Shown piece after piece: positions 43,939 to 53,157 of a stretch of 64,000 nt of DNA. Numbering within the stretch: the first letter of the stretch is position 1; each line of letters opens with the position of its first letter. The stretch is from Candidatus Poribacteria bacterium. GTDB taxonomy: Bacteria > Poribacteria > WGA-4E > PCPOR2b. The notes beneath the pieces were generated by a model. The model had not been told where the DNA came from, did not search any database, and worked only from the letters and a program-made list of their open reading frames with translations. A program made the translations under genes and the position numbers. The DNA is taken from contig JAJDUM010000075.1 of NCBI GenBank assembly GCA_022826645.1, positions 26,998-90,997 of the forward strand, in the 5' to 3' direction.

Positions 43939-45120
43939 ATGCCCAAATCAGACGAAAAAGACCATTCCGAAACTGTAGCAATCGCAGAGAATGTACTCCG
44001 TGAGGTATTCAAGGGCGATGTACGGCTTAAAATGGAAACGAAATTCGATACAGATCGTGCAACAGTCCTTCGCTGCCGTGTGGTAAAATACTCCTCCGAC
44101 GTTCCGCAAAGCGTTGTCGTCAAAAGAGCGTTGACCACTGATGGGACGGCGTTCCAGCCGAACTCGCCGGATGAAATGGTTCCCAGATTCTTCAACGACT
44201 GGGCGGGACTCGAATTTTTGAGCACAATTTCAGGTGGAGATTCACCCACTGCGCAATTTTATGGTGGGGATCGAGAGAAGGGGCTTATGGTCATGGAGGA
44301 TTTAGGAGACGGGCGGAATTTTTACGGGAGCCTGCGCGGAGAATCTTCCACGGCTGCGATGGCGGAATTAATCAAACTGGCGAGGGCACTGGGAAAGATG
44401 CACGCCCTGACAATTCGCAAAAAGACAGTGTACGACAGCATCCGTGACCGACTCGGTCCTAGAGATAGGCCTCCATCCATGACTGATGAATGGCGGCGGC
44501 TGGTGAAGAAATTAGACGAGGTCTGTGAGAGAGTTGAAGTGAAACCTTATCGTGGGGCGAAGACGGAGATGAAAACGGTCGCTGCGTTCATTGCTGCACC
44601 AGGACCGTTTTTCGCTTATACACACGGCGATCCGATTCCGATGAATGCGCTGCCTGTCGGCGATGAAAGAAAACTCTTCGACTTTGAGTTTGGTGAGTAT
44701 CGGCATGCGCTCAGAGATGGGATTTATGGTCGTGTCTGTTTCCCAACATGGTATCATATCAACCGTGTGCCAAATGATGTGGTTGAAAAAATGGAGATAG
44801 CGTATCGTGCCGAGCTTGCGACGGGGTGCCCCGAAGCAGCGGACGATACGCTTTTTTTTCGATCCGTTGTCGAAGCGTGTGCCTATTGGGCGACTCACTC
44901 TAGACTCAATTTTATAGAGAAGGTATGGGAAGAAGACCACAAATGGGGAATCTCAACGCAGCGTCAGATTCTCCTGTTATGTTTCGACATATTCGGACAA
45001 GCGTCGGAGGAATTTGGACATCTGCAAGCCCTCGGTGCAACAGTCCGCGATATAGCTGCCAAATTGCGTGAACGCTGGACGGATTTGGATGAGATGCCGT
45101 ACTATCCAGCTTTCCGCTGA
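43939..45120 (+). CDS. APH-type phosphotransferase
   Basis: 393 residues with the aminoglycoside phosphotransferase/choline kinase fold. The Brenner-like motif is Y-T-H-G-D-P-I-P-M-N near 235 and the metal-binding motif L-F-D-F-E-F-G follows. The ATP-lysine strand is V-V-V-K-R-A. It phosphorylates a hydroxyl on a small molecule or sugar; the substrate is not readable. Follows DUF5916 by 19 bases. Confidence 0.75.
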   Translation: MPKSDEKDHSETVAIAENVLREVFKGDVRLKMETKFDTDRATVLRCRVVKYSSDVPQSVVVKRALTTDGTAFQPNSPDEMVPRFFNDWAGLEFLSTISGGDSPTAQFYGGDREKGLMVMEDLGDGRNFYGSLRGESSTAAMAELIKLARALGKMHALTIRKKTVYDSIRDRLGPRDRPPSMTDEWRRLVKKLDEVCERVEVKPYRGAKTEMKTVAAFIAAPGPFFAYTHGDPIPMNALPVGDERKLFDFEFGEYRHALRDGIYGRVCFPTWYHINRVPNDVVEKMEIAYRAELATGCPEAADDTLFFRSVVEACAYWATHSRLNFIEKVWEEDHKWGISTQRQILLLCFDIFGQASEEFGHLQALGATVRDIAAKLRERWTDLDEMPYYPAFR

Positions 45121-45144
45121 TACAATAAACGTGGGCTAAGAAAA

Positions 45145-46188
45145 ATGGGAATTGCAACTGTCAATAACAATCGTATTTGTCGCTTAAAAGGCACCCCGAG
45201 AGAGATCGGTTTTAATCACGGTCGTGCGTTGAAAGATGTTTTTGAAGAATATATCCACCTTTATGTCGAGGATGGATTACAAGCGCTTAACCTCATTGAT
45301 GTGGAAAAGTTACAATGTGGTGCGCTGCCATGGCTTCGTAAATTGCCATTACGATTTCAGGAAGAAATAGAAGGAATGTCGGACGGATCTGGAATCCCTC
45401 TAGAAAGGCTTGCACAATGGTGGTTTTCGGAAAGCTGTCTTTTGAAAAATTGTAGCGCCTTCGTATGCGAGATTGGTGGAAAGGCATGGGTTGGTCGAAA
45501 CAACGATGCTTGGCTCCCAGACCTTTGGGGATATACCATCATTCGGGAGGTTGAAGGACGCCTTCCCACGATGACTTTTGGTTTGCAAGGGGATGTTTTT
45601 ACAGCAACAGGTGTGAACAAGGAAAGACTCTGGCTTCATGCCAACGCTCTTCCTATTTCTGATGCACCGGCTCCAGAAAAACCTCACTTGGACTTTTATG
45701 TTTTCCTTCCAGAAGCACTTGAGACGTGTAGCACGATTTCAGATGTAGAGAATCTGTTGAATACTGTTGACCGTATTGGCGGGACGAACTTGTTCGTTGT
45801 CGATGGCAAAACTAATGAGTTTGTTGTTTTTGAATGTACTTGTTCAAGCTACACAAGAAGGGATCCATCTCACGGAAGGATTATCGCAACAAATCATAGT
45901 TGTTTGACAAATAAACGTATCGGCGGCAAAGCCCCTTCGGCATCGGAACGCCGCTTTGACAGAATAGAGACGCTTCTTGAGCGAGAATTCCCCTCATATT
46001 TGCCCGATGATTTGATTCGGATTCTTACTGATAAAGATGTTGAACAACGGAGAGAGGTAGAGAATTTTTGGACAGTTTTCGCCAATGTTGCGTGCCCAAG
46101 TCTAGGATTAACTTGGTATGCCTACGGGGGACGCCCCGCTGCAAGTTTAGGAACTTGGCATAAAATTGATTGGCCGTGGGATCAATAG
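45145..46188 (+). CDS. C45-type acyltransferase/peptidase-like protein
   Basis: 347 residues. The Ntn-hydrolase nucleophile is probably C103 in K-N-C-S-A-F-V, followed by W-V-G-R-N-N-D-A-W and T-M-T-F-G-L-Q-G-D-V-F-T-A-T-G-V-N, as in acyl-CoA:6-aminopenicillanate acyltransferase-like members, which mature by cutting before the Cys. The family makes or breaks amide bonds. The stop codon TAG (46186-46188) lies within the inverted end of the element at 46185, so the native C-terminus may have been longer. Confidence 0.78.
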   Translation: MGIATVNNNRICRLKGTPREIGFNHGRALKDVFEEYIHLYVEDGLQALNLIDVEKLQCGALPWLRKLPLRFQEEIEGMSDGSGIPLERLAQWWFSESCLLKNCSAFVCEIGGKAWVGRNNDAWLPDLWGYTIIREVEGRLPTMTFGLQGDVFTATGVNKERLWLHANALPISDAPAPEKPHLDFYVFLPEALETCSTISDVENLLNTVDRIGGTNLFVVDGKTNEFVVFECTCSSYTRRDPSHGRIIATNHSCLTNKRIGGKAPSASERRFDRIETLLEREFPSYLPDDLIRILTDKDVEQRREVENFWTVFANVACPSLGLTWYAYGGRPAASLGTWHKIDWPWDQ

Positions 46189-46334
46189 TGGATTCTAAAG
46201 ATAAATGGACATAAAAAGTAGTAGGCACATTGCTCTGAATCCCGATTTTATCGGGGCACCGTGTGCCGTAACTGCGCGAACAAGCTCCTGACCTCGGTTG
46301 TTCATAGTGTCCAATTAATTCTGAAATCTACTAT
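46185..46334. mobile_element. TA-flanked MITE-like element, copy A (150 bp)
   Basis: Left end TA-GTGGATTCTAAAGATAAATGG and right end (inverted) TA-GTAGATTTCAGAATTAATTGG match over about 30 bases. It shares internal sequence (TAGTAGGCACA.. and GTGTGCCGTAACT) with copy B. No coding capacity. Confidence 0.65.
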
Positions 46335-46421
46335 AATTTGAGATGACATAAAGAGTAGCGAGTTTTTGCTGTATAATGTTTTATGCACTACACATTACAA
46401 AATCGAAAGGAGGATTCAAAA

Positions 46422-46724
46422 ATGGAATGTAATAATGTTCGCGAAGAACTTGTCGCCTACATTGACAACGAACTGTCTTCCATGGGTAAAGATACAATCG
46501 AGGCACATCTTGCGAATTGTAAGGAATGCGCCGCTGAACACGACAAACTGAAAACAACAATCGAATCAACACATAAGGTGGGTGCTATCCAGCCCATACA
46601 AAATTGGTGGAAAGCGTTACAGGAACGCCTGTATGCGCCGGATTCCGACCCTGTACCCCCAGCTACGGATCCAAATGTTCAAACACCGTCCGCTGCTCCC
46701 CGAGATCTTCAGCCCGAAAAATAG
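46422..46724 (+). CDS. Soluble zinc-finger (anti-sigma ZAS-type) protein
   Basis: 100 residues from ATG 46422, which has AAAGGAGG upstream. The zf-HC2 motif H-L-A-N-C-K-E-C (H-x3-C-x2-C) follows a typical E-E-L-V-A-Y-I-D-N-E-L-S helix. After it comes a short linker and a Pro-rich tail. Unlike most anti-sigma factors there is no membrane helix and no adjacent sigma factor gene; the nearest is the sigma fusion at 53529. Confidence 0.8.
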   Translation: MECNNVREELVAYIDNELSSMGKDTIEAHLANCKECAAEHDKLKTTIESTHKVGAIQPIQNWWKALQERLYAPDSDPVPPATDPNVQTPSAAPRDLQPEK

Positions 46725-46751
46725 ACACATGCACCCACGGATCCCTGGAGT

Positions 46752-47417
46752 CTAATTGCTGTAGTCCAACACATAAATCTGATTGGTCTCAGGGAGATCT
46801 GACTTACCCACCTCAATCTGCGGTTTATGTTGATGATGGACGATGTCCGATGGAAATCGTGCGGTGAAATCATCCACCGGAAGGATATGAGTGAGTGTGA
46901 CTTTGTCGGTTAGGTAGTGCATCGGAATTGTAATCTTCGGCTGAATCGCGTCAATAACTTCATCAAGATCGTTCAGTTCAATGGTTGGAGGTCCCCCTGT
47001 TAGCACAAGCAGGATATCGACGCCCTTGAAAAATTCGAGTTGTGTCTCACTTAAAGGATTTCCCACATCGCCCATGTGCCCAATTTCGATACCTTCGACT
47101 CCGAATCGATACATTGCATTCTGATCCGGATCGCTTTTATGGACGATGCTCTCCATAGCTGGTACAGATGAAAAACGAATTCCTTTAACCTCCACCCCAG
47201 TCTCAGTAATATCGAGCGCATTAATCACGACAGGATCACCCGCCACCATATCCGAACAACTGTGAAACCGGTCAGTCGCCGAACTCATAATTACAATATC
47301 CACCGGTTCGTCGATCGGGTCATAGCCAGCCACTTCAGGTGTATACGGATCAGTTACGATCCGAGTCCCATTTCCTTCCAGCATAAACGTAGCGTGCCCA
47401 CACCATCTGATTTTCAC
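46752..47417 (-). CDS. Metallo-beta-lactamase-fold protein with altered metal site
   Basis: 221 residues, like UlaG/MBL_3-type hydrolases: M-K-I-R-W-C-G-H-A-T at the start, G-H-M-G-D-V-G in the middle and I-T-I-P-M-H-Y near the end. The canonical H-x-H-x-D-H is replaced by S-S-A-T-D-R at residues 45-50, so three His ligands are missing while the other metal-site elements remain. It may be inactive or bind a single metal. It is 65 bases downstream of the CocE gene, in the same direction. Confidence 0.78.
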   Translation of the reverse strand: MKIRWCGHATFMLEGNGTRIVTDPYTPEVAGYDPIDEPVDIVIMSSATDRFHSCSDMVAGDPVVINALDITETGVEVKGIRFSSVPAMESIVHKSDPDQNAMYRFGVEGIEIGHMGDVGNPLSETQLEFFKGVDILLVLTGGPPTIELNDLDEVIDAIQPKITIPMHYLTDKVTLTHILPVDDFTARFPSDIVHHQHKPQIEVGKSDLPETNQIYVLDYSN

Positions 47418-47482
47418 GATATTTCCCTCCTATTGACAAAGGTTATGTCACTTATTCCAGAAACTTTCCCATCATGTTTCCC

Positions 47483-49303
47483 TCATTGCTCAATAATGGG
47501 TAAAACCACATGCGACGGATGTTCAGGTTCATGATAAATCGTCTGTTCTGCGATCTCAGCCCGCCGCTCAACCCCCAAATCACCGCCTGTGTTTGGATTA
47601 ACATCAAAGCGGGGCCAATTGCTGCTGGATATGTCCAAGCGAATCCGATGCCCTTTTTTGAAAACGTTGGAGGTTGGATAAAGTTCAAAGACGAGTTCGT
47701 AGATCGTCCCCGGCTCCAGTAACTCCGGAGCATCCCAACCGTTTCGGTAGCGCGCACGGATAATGGAGTCTGTCAGGTTGATCGCAAGCCCGTCGGGATA
47801 ATCGTCGCTCAATGGACACACGTCAATCAGTTTGGCTGTGAAGTCGGTATCGCGGGCGGATGATGATGCATGGAGTTTGACCGTGATTGGTCCTGTGACT
47901 TCCACATCGTTCTCTAACGGCGGGCTCTGGAACGTTAGGACATCGCTGCGGGCATTGAGGGGAAGGGTGTCTTGGCAACCAAAAAATCTTGAGTTCCCAC
48001 GTTGGTCGAACGCGCCAGCACCCATAATCGGGTCAGCGGCGGAGATTCCGCCGCCAATGGTTGGGACGGGATCGCGCGGATCGAAGCTAAAACAACTTAT
48101 TAATCCATCAGCCGTTGGTTGCATGGTAGACAGTCCACCATCAGCGTGGAGATAGTAAGGTGTGAATTGGGTGTCCGGCAGGGGAAAGTCCGGTTCGTCC
48201 CGCCAGCGACCGCTATGATGGAGGCGTCCCTGATAGTTGGGCAGCCCCTCGCCGGTACCCATAACGAAAATCTTCACCGGCGACCAGTCGGAAACCTCTG
48301 TGTGCATTCCTTTGAGGAAGTGGTCAAACCACGCCAGCCGCAGGTCGTTGTAGTTAATAAAGGAGTGAGTCCCGAAATCAACATCACCTGCATTTGATAC
48401 ACCCCAGCCACCGTGCGTCCACGGTCCCATCAACAGCACCTGCCGCGACTTTTTCATTTTGCTGAGTGCCGTATAATTCTCACAGGTCGCCCGCGCATAC
48501 GAGTCATACCACCCGCCGAGGTAGAGCGTCGGCACATCGGCGTGCTCTTCATAGTACTGGGAGATAGCATATCCACGTTGCTTCCAGTAGTCATCGTACT
48601 CTCCATGTGTGAACAGATCGAGCACCCACTGCTCGTAATTCGGCAGCAGCCGCAACGGAGATGTGCCTTTCTTGAGCGGTGCACGCGACACCCACTCACC
48701 CACATTTGCAAATGCCCTATCAACTGCAGCTTTGATGTTAGCGTCAGCAAACGCTTCCTTGCTTGTGGTTGCCATCCGGAAGGCGTAGATCATGAACCGT
48801 TGTTCGAGCGCACCGTTTTGTCGCATTGAACAGTGGTAGTAATTCGACGCACCAACGGCGACGATCATCGTCGAAAGATGCGGCGGGTTGAGCGTTGCTA
48901 GTGCGGACTGATCGCTACCGCAGTACGACGCGCCCATCGTGCCGACCTGTCCATCGCTCCACGCTTGGGTAGCGAGCCATTCCACTGTGTCGTAGCCGTC
49001 GGGGGCTTCTTTGGCGAAGGGATACCATTCACCCTCGCTGACGAATCTACCTCGCACATCCTGAATCGCGCAGACGTAGCCTCGCCGCGCGTAGTAGGTT
49101 CCATTTGTTACATTTCCCGATCCCGCTTTGTCGTAGGGGGTGCGTTCCAAGATGACCGGGAATTTGCCTGATGCCGGTTGGCCGCCGAGCGCGGGAAAAT
49201 AGATGTCGGTGGCAAGGCGGACGCCGTCGCGCATCGGGATCATTACGTTGGAGTGGCAGACCGCGTCGTACTGCTGATATGAGCCTTGATATGATTCGGG
49301 CAT
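47483..49303 (-). CDS. CocE/NonD-family alpha/beta hydrolase
   Basis: 606 residues, the full length for the family. It starts with the S-N-V-M-I-P-M-R-D-G-V-R-L strand, has E-R-T-P-Y-D-K (oxyanion region), the nucleophile elbow G-A-S-Y-C-G near 125, and the C-terminal jelly-roll (P-I-T-V-K-L-H-A-S-S-S-A-R-D-T-D). Members hydrolyse acyl esters or X-Pro peptides. No signal peptide. Start ATG 49303 has AGGAGAAATCTC upstream. Confidence 0.88.
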   Translation of the reverse strand: MPESYQGSYQQYDAVCHSNVMIPMRDGVRLATDIYFPALGGQPASGKFPVILERTPYDKAGSGNVTNGTYYARRGYVCAIQDVRGRFVSEGEWYPFAKEAPDGYDTVEWLATQAWSDGQVGTMGASYCGSDQSALATLNPPHLSTMIVAVGASNYYHCSMRQNGALEQRFMIYAFRMATTSKEAFADANIKAAVDRAFANVGEWVSRAPLKKGTSPLRLLPNYEQWVLDLFTHGEYDDYWKQRGYAISQYYEEHADVPTLYLGGWYDSYARATCENYTALSKMKKSRQVLLMGPWTHGGWGVSNAGDVDFGTHSFINYNDLRLAWFDHFLKGMHTEVSDWSPVKIFVMGTGEGLPNYQGRLHHSGRWRDEPDFPLPDTQFTPYYLHADGGLSTMQPTADGLISCFSFDPRDPVPTIGGGISAADPIMGAGAFDQRGNSRFFGCQDTLPLNARSDVLTFQSPPLENDVEVTGPITVKLHASSSARDTDFTAKLIDVCPLSDDYPDGLAINLTDSIIRARYRNGWDAPELLEPGTIYELVFELYPTSNVFKKGHRIRLDISSSNWPRFDVNPNTGGDLGVERRAEIAEQTIYHEPEHPSHVVLPIIEQ

Positions 49304-49427
49304 GAGATTTCTCCTCAGGAACGGTATGTTTAGAGGTATTGGTAAACTCTGGTTCTAAGGGGTGCGTTTGACCTATCATCTTAACAGACACGCGGGTGTT
49401 CTGCAACAGAAATTCGATGTTTCCTTG

Positions 49428-49456
49428 TTGACATCAGGCTCCAAATAAGATAACCT
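49428..49456 (+). promoter_or_regulatory. Candidate promoter for the dioxygenase gene
   Basis: TTGACA (49428-49433), 17 bases, TAACCT (49451-49456). The -35 is perfect, the -10 poor. Confidence 0.35.
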
Positions 49457-49560
49457 AAATGTTGCGAACCAAATTTCTCAAACGAAAATTCTTAATCAAA
49501 GCAAAAAAGTTGGTTCACCACCTTTTATCTTGGAGCTTGATGGTATCTGGAGGGACTGCG

Positions 49561-50400
49561 ATGAACGCACCACGTATTGATGATCGTGACTGGTCAGCCT
49601 TGACGCTTGGCGAGCAAATTCGCCAGATCGAAGTTGAAGGCTATCTCTTATTACCTGACCTACTATCTCCTGACCACGTCGCTCGACTCAAGTCGGAGAC
49701 CGCGAAGTTGGAAACAACACCGGTGGATTACAGCGTACATCAACGGGGATGCCCGAACCTCCAATTTAGAGGTGGGGCTATCACAGAGCTGCTTGCCCAT
49801 CCCCCAACGCTGTCATTCTTGCGAGAGCTTTTTGGCGACGAAATTATCATGATGAGCTACGGCTATGCCCGTTCTGAGCCGGGACATCCGGGGATTAGTC
49901 TGCACACGGATGGACAGCCCTACGGTTCTCAAATCTTCGGTTACGAAGGCAGCGTTCCTTTTATGGTCCGGGTGCTGTACTACCTTGAGGATCTTACTCC
50001 GGAAGTTTCGCCGTTCCGCGTCATCCCCCGATCCCATCTCTCGATGCACGTGGATGCGAATCCTTACAGACGTTTTGAATCACATCCCGAAGAGGTGATG
50101 GTCCCTGCAAAAGCGGGTTCAGCGGTACTGATTAACCACAAAGTGTTTCACGGAAACTATCCGAATGTCGGCGACTATCCCCGTGAAATGCTCGCTATCG
50201 CGTATCGTCCGGGCTGGGCGGGACCCCAAGACGAAGTGACAACATGGGATGATGAGGATTTAGCGAAGCTGCCGGATGCCGTCAGACCGTTATTGGGTGA
50301 CCGCAACACCCGTCACTGGGACTATGGCGGCGGCAACAAACCACCAAATATGAAAAAAGAAGCGCCGGGAATGAACCCAAGTCGGTGGGAGCGTGTGTAA
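49561..50400 (+). CDS. Phytanoyl-CoA dioxygenase-family protein
   Basis: 279 residues from ATG 49561 (GGAGGGACTGCG upstream; the open frame begins at 49459 but adds a basic, non-conserved leader). The Fe(II) triad is present: H115 and D117 in S-L-H-T-D-G-Q and H197 in K-V-F-H-G-N-Y. Uses 2-oxoglutarate and O2 to hydroxylate a small molecule. Such genes are highly expanded in Poribacteria-type genomes. msrP follows 42 bases on. Confidence 0.88.
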   Translation: MNAPRIDDRDWSALTLGEQIRQIEVEGYLLLPDLLSPDHVARLKSETAKLETTPVDYSVHQRGCPNLQFRGGAITELLAHPPTLSFLRELFGDEIIMMSYGYARSEPGHPGISLHTDGQPYGSQIFGYEGSVPFMVRVLYYLEDLTPEVSPFRVIPRSHLSMHVDANPYRRFESHPEEVMVPAKAGSAVLINHKVFHGNYPNVGDYPREMLAIAYRPGWAGPQDEVTTWDDEDLAKLPDAVRPLLGDRNTRHWDYGGGNKPPNMKKEAPGMNPSRWERV

Positions 50401-50442
50401 CGGAGTGTAGGACGGATTAAAGCAGAAAGAGAGGATAAACTC

Positions 50443-51429
50443 ATGGCAAATATTCGCATTCCAAAAACTTGGGAAATTCCGGAACAGGAGGTTACGCCGG
50501 AAGCGGCGTTTATAAATCGACGACGGTTCTTGACCACGCTTGCCGGTGCCGGTTTGAGCATCGCTGGCGCATCCATGATCGGCTACCCGACCGAATCGGA
50601 GGCAAAGACGCCTCCCCAAATAGACCCAAACCTGATGAAGTTTGAATCGGTCGAACGGAATCCAGCCTTTGCGAAGGTGGACCGCCCCCTCACCGATGAA
50701 GCCGTTGCCGCTAAGTATAACAACTTCTATGAATTTGGCGGTTCAAAATCTATCTGGGAAGCGGCACAGGCGTTGCCGACTGAAGACTGGAAAGTAGAGG
50801 TCACCGGCTTAGTCCGGAATCCCCGCACCTATGACATAGACGACTTCAAGAAGAAATTCCCCCTCGAAGAGCGGGTCTATCGCTTCCGTTGCGTTGAGGC
50901 GTGGGCAATGGTTGTTCCGTGGCTCGGTTTTCCGATGAAGCGAATCATTGACGATGTTGAGCCGACTTCGGAGGCGAGATTCGTTCGTTTCATCTCGTAT
51001 TATAACCGGAAGATTAACAAAGGACCTGGGCGTAACACGTCTCGGCCGTGGCCCTATACAGAGGGGCTTCGCACCGACGAAATGGCAAACGATCTTGCAT
51101 TTTTTGCGGTCGGTATCTACGGTCACGAACTTCCGAAGCAGCACGGTGCCCCTATCCGCGAAGTCGTGCCGTGGAAATATGGGTTCAAGGGCGCTAAGTC
51201 TATCGTAAAAATTGAGTTTCTTAACTACCAACCGAAGACGTTCTGGAATGAACTTCAGCCACACGAATACGGCTTTGAGGCGAATGTGGAACCCGACGTG
51301 CCCCACCCACGGTGGTCGCAAGCGACTGAACGGATGATTGGTAACGGTCCAGCCTTCATGTGGAAAAGACGTGAGACATTACTCTACAACGGTTACGCCG
51401 AACAGGTTGCGCACCTTTACGATCGATGA
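50443..51429 (+). CDS. msrP: MsrP-type molybdopterin protein-methionine-sulfoxide reductase catalytic subunit
   Basis: 328 residues. A Tat-like leader R-R-R-F-L-T-T-L-A-G-A-G-L begins at residue 26. The Mo-ligating cysteine is C150 in Y-R-F-R-C-V-E-A-W, and S-I-K-I-E-F-type closing strands are present. It repairs oxidised methionines of envelope proteins in the periplasm. The membrane haem partner MsrQ is not next to it. A clean terminator follows. Confidence 0.88.
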   Translation: MANIRIPKTWEIPEQEVTPEAAFINRRRFLTTLAGAGLSIAGASMIGYPTESEAKTPPQIDPNLMKFESVERNPAFAKVDRPLTDEAVAAKYNNFYEFGGSKSIWEAAQALPTEDWKVEVTGLVRNPRTYDIDDFKKKFPLEERVYRFRCVEAWAMVVPWLGFPMKRIIDDVEPTSEARFVRFISYYNRKINKGPGRNTSRPWPYTEGLRTDEMANDLAFFAVGIYGHELPKQHGAPIREVVPWKYGFKGAKSIVKIEFLNYQPKTFWNELQPHEYGFEANVEPDVPHPRWSQATERMIGNGPAFMWKRRETLLYNGYAEQVAHLYDR

Positions 51430-51453
51430 TTCACCGCTAATTATGCAAGTTGA

Positions 51454-51490
51454 GGGCAATCGAGAGATTACGTGGCGATTGCCCTTTTTT
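51454..51490 (+). terminator. Rho-independent terminator after msrP
   Basis: GGGCAATCG (51454-51462) pairs with CGATTGCCC (51476-51484) and is followed by six T residues. It overlaps the last bases of the convergent aminotransferase gene. Confidence 0.85.
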
Positions 51491-52733
51491 AGACCAGTTC
51501 CGCAACACGGGTTGCAACCTTCCTGAAGGCTTCGATGTACTGGTCTAACAGCGCCTTGTTGGGTCTGGAGAAGACCGGGATAGTAAATAGATCTTCGCGT
51601 GGATTTTCGGAAACGGGCAGGTCTCCTTCCTGATATGTCACTTCCCGATTATTTTCAGGGCGGCTGAAAGCCGGATGATTCTGCTCTTGGAACACCGCTG
51701 ATAGGTGATCACTGCCGCCCGGTGCACCACTGCCCACATTCGCACCTTCTGCCCGTAACGCTTCGATGAATTTCTCTTTCGACAATCCGCCGAGTTCTTC
51801 GGGGACGTAGCGGACATAGGGACGGCTATAGTACCCGCGGAAATTGTTTTCTGAAGGCTTGACCGGATAAATTCCCGGACACTCTGCAATGCCGTCCATC
51901 AGGTACATCACGTTGTCGTCACGGCATTTGTTACGCTCATCGAGATGTCGGAGTTGGACGCGCGCAATGGCGGCGGAAATTGGGGCGATACGGTATTTGT
52001 ATCCAAAGCAGGTCTTAGCATATTTGCGGTACTTCTCTTCGGGGAGATCGCGGATGCGTTCATAGTGTCCGAGACAGATCGCCCGCTCGTAATACTTCAG
52101 ATTATCCGTAATCATCACGCCACCTTCGCCACTCGGCAAGAGTTTTCCCCCCTGCATACTGAAACACCCTACATCTCCGATTGTCCCGACCTTTTTACCT
52201 TTATAGGTTGCGCCGTGGGCGTGTGAGCAGTCTTCAACCACAAAGATATTGTGACGCTTTGCGATTTCCATAATGGCGTCCATCTCCGCTGGCATTCCAC
52301 CGAGGTGGACGACAATGATCGCTTTTGTGTGGGGAGAGATTCGCCGCTCGATATCAACTGGGTCAGCACACCCTGTGAACGGATCGATATCGCAGAAGAC
52401 CGGAATTGCCTGACAGGAGAGGACGGGCATATACGTCCCCCAAAACGTTGCGGCAGGAGCAATAACCTCATCGCCGGGCCCCACTCCAATCCCGAACAAC
52501 GCTCCATGAATCGAGGCAGTGCCGTTATTGTGCGCTAACGCATACTTGACGCCGTGATAGGCGGCAAATTCCTCCTCGAACTTGTAAATCGTATCCGAAA
52601 ACGAGATCTCCCCGCTTTGCAATTGGCTGACAACGGCTTCGGTAACTTCGTCATCAATAATGGGCCACTCCAAAGCCTCACTTTGGTCTAAGGTGATGGT
52701 TTTGTCTCCGCCCTGTATCGCTAATTTGTTCAT
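51489..52733 (-). CDS. DegT/DnrJ/EryC1/StrS aminotransferase 1
   Basis: 414 residues from ATG 52733 (GGAGGAACCC upstream). The PLP lysine is in G-C-F-S-M-Q-G-G-K-L-L-P-S-G-E-G-G, with V-V-E-D-C-S-H-A-H-G before it as the cofactor Asp region. The family aminates keto-sugars in nucleotide-sugar or antibiotic routes. Here it stands alone. Distant paralog of the gene at 59548. Confidence 0.88.
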   Translation of the reverse strand: MNKLAIQGGDKTITLDQSEALEWPIIDDEVTEAVVSQLQSGEISFSDTIYKFEEEFAAYHGVKYALAHNNGTASIHGALFGIGVGPGDEVIAPAATFWGTYMPVLSCQAIPVFCDIDPFTGCADPVDIERRISPHTKAIIVVHLGGMPAEMDAIMEIAKRHNIFVVEDCSHAHGATYKGKKVGTIGDVGCFSMQGGKLLPSGEGGVMITDNLKYYERAICLGHYERIRDLPEEKYRKYAKTCFGYKYRIAPISAAIARVQLRHLDERNKCRDDNVMYLMDGIAECPGIYPVKPSENNFRGYYSRPYVRYVPEELGGLSKEKFIEALRAEGANVGSGAPGGSDHLSAVFQEQNHPAFSRPENNREVTYQEGDLPVSENPREDLFTIPVFSRPNKALLDQYIEAFRKVATRVAELV

Positions 52734-52900
52734 GGGTTCCTCCTTACTGCGTCTTTTCGTTTTCAGTTTAGCACTAAGTCCAATGGGAATCAAGATCAGA
52801 AAATGAGACTGCTATCTGACAATCTGTTACAAGTGTGCGTCATTATAGATAGAGAAACACTGTTCAAGGCTTTAGCACAGCGAGGTAGAGTTATCTAATT

Positions 52901-52930
52901 CTTCTGTAGGAGGGATTTCCAAATCCCGAC
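52901..52930 (+). repeat. Dispersed repeat R1, copy 1
   Basis: CTTCTGTAGGAGGGATTTCC followed by AAATCCCGAC; the core GGGATTTCCAAATCCC is a near-perfect palindrome. Other copies are at 60703 and 62922, and a variant lies in MITE C. Confidence 0.8.
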
Positions 52931-52935
52931 ACCGT

Positions 52936-53065
52936 ACTATGGTGAATTATAGAAATAAGTAGACATTAATAGTAGTAGGCACACTCCGTGTGCCGTAACT
53001 CGGCGAGCAAGGTCCGTGACTCGGTTCGCTCATCATGTCTCAGTAATTGTAAGGTTCACCATAGT
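52936..53065. mobile_element. TA-flanked MITE-like element, copy B (130 bp)
   Basis: Left end AC-TA-TGGTGAATTATAGAAAT and inverted right end AC-TA-TGGTGAACCTTACAATT, both reaching an A-G-A-C-A-T about 30 bases in. TA at both edges suggests an IS630/Tc1-mariner-type origin. No coding capacity. Confidence 0.7.
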
Positions 53066-53081
53066 TGATTGGTTCATTATC

Positions 53082-53133
53082 GGTAATTCTATATTTTCCC
53101 CAAGCCCGGTAGGTGTGGTTTGCAACCGCACCG
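53082..53133 (+). repeat. Dispersed repeat R2, copy 2
   Basis: Same sequence as 36015-36066 with few changes (GGTGTGGTTTGCAACCGCACC in the hairpin). Confidence 0.75.
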
Positions 53134-53157
53134 CATCGGCGCAGTTGGAAACAGTCT

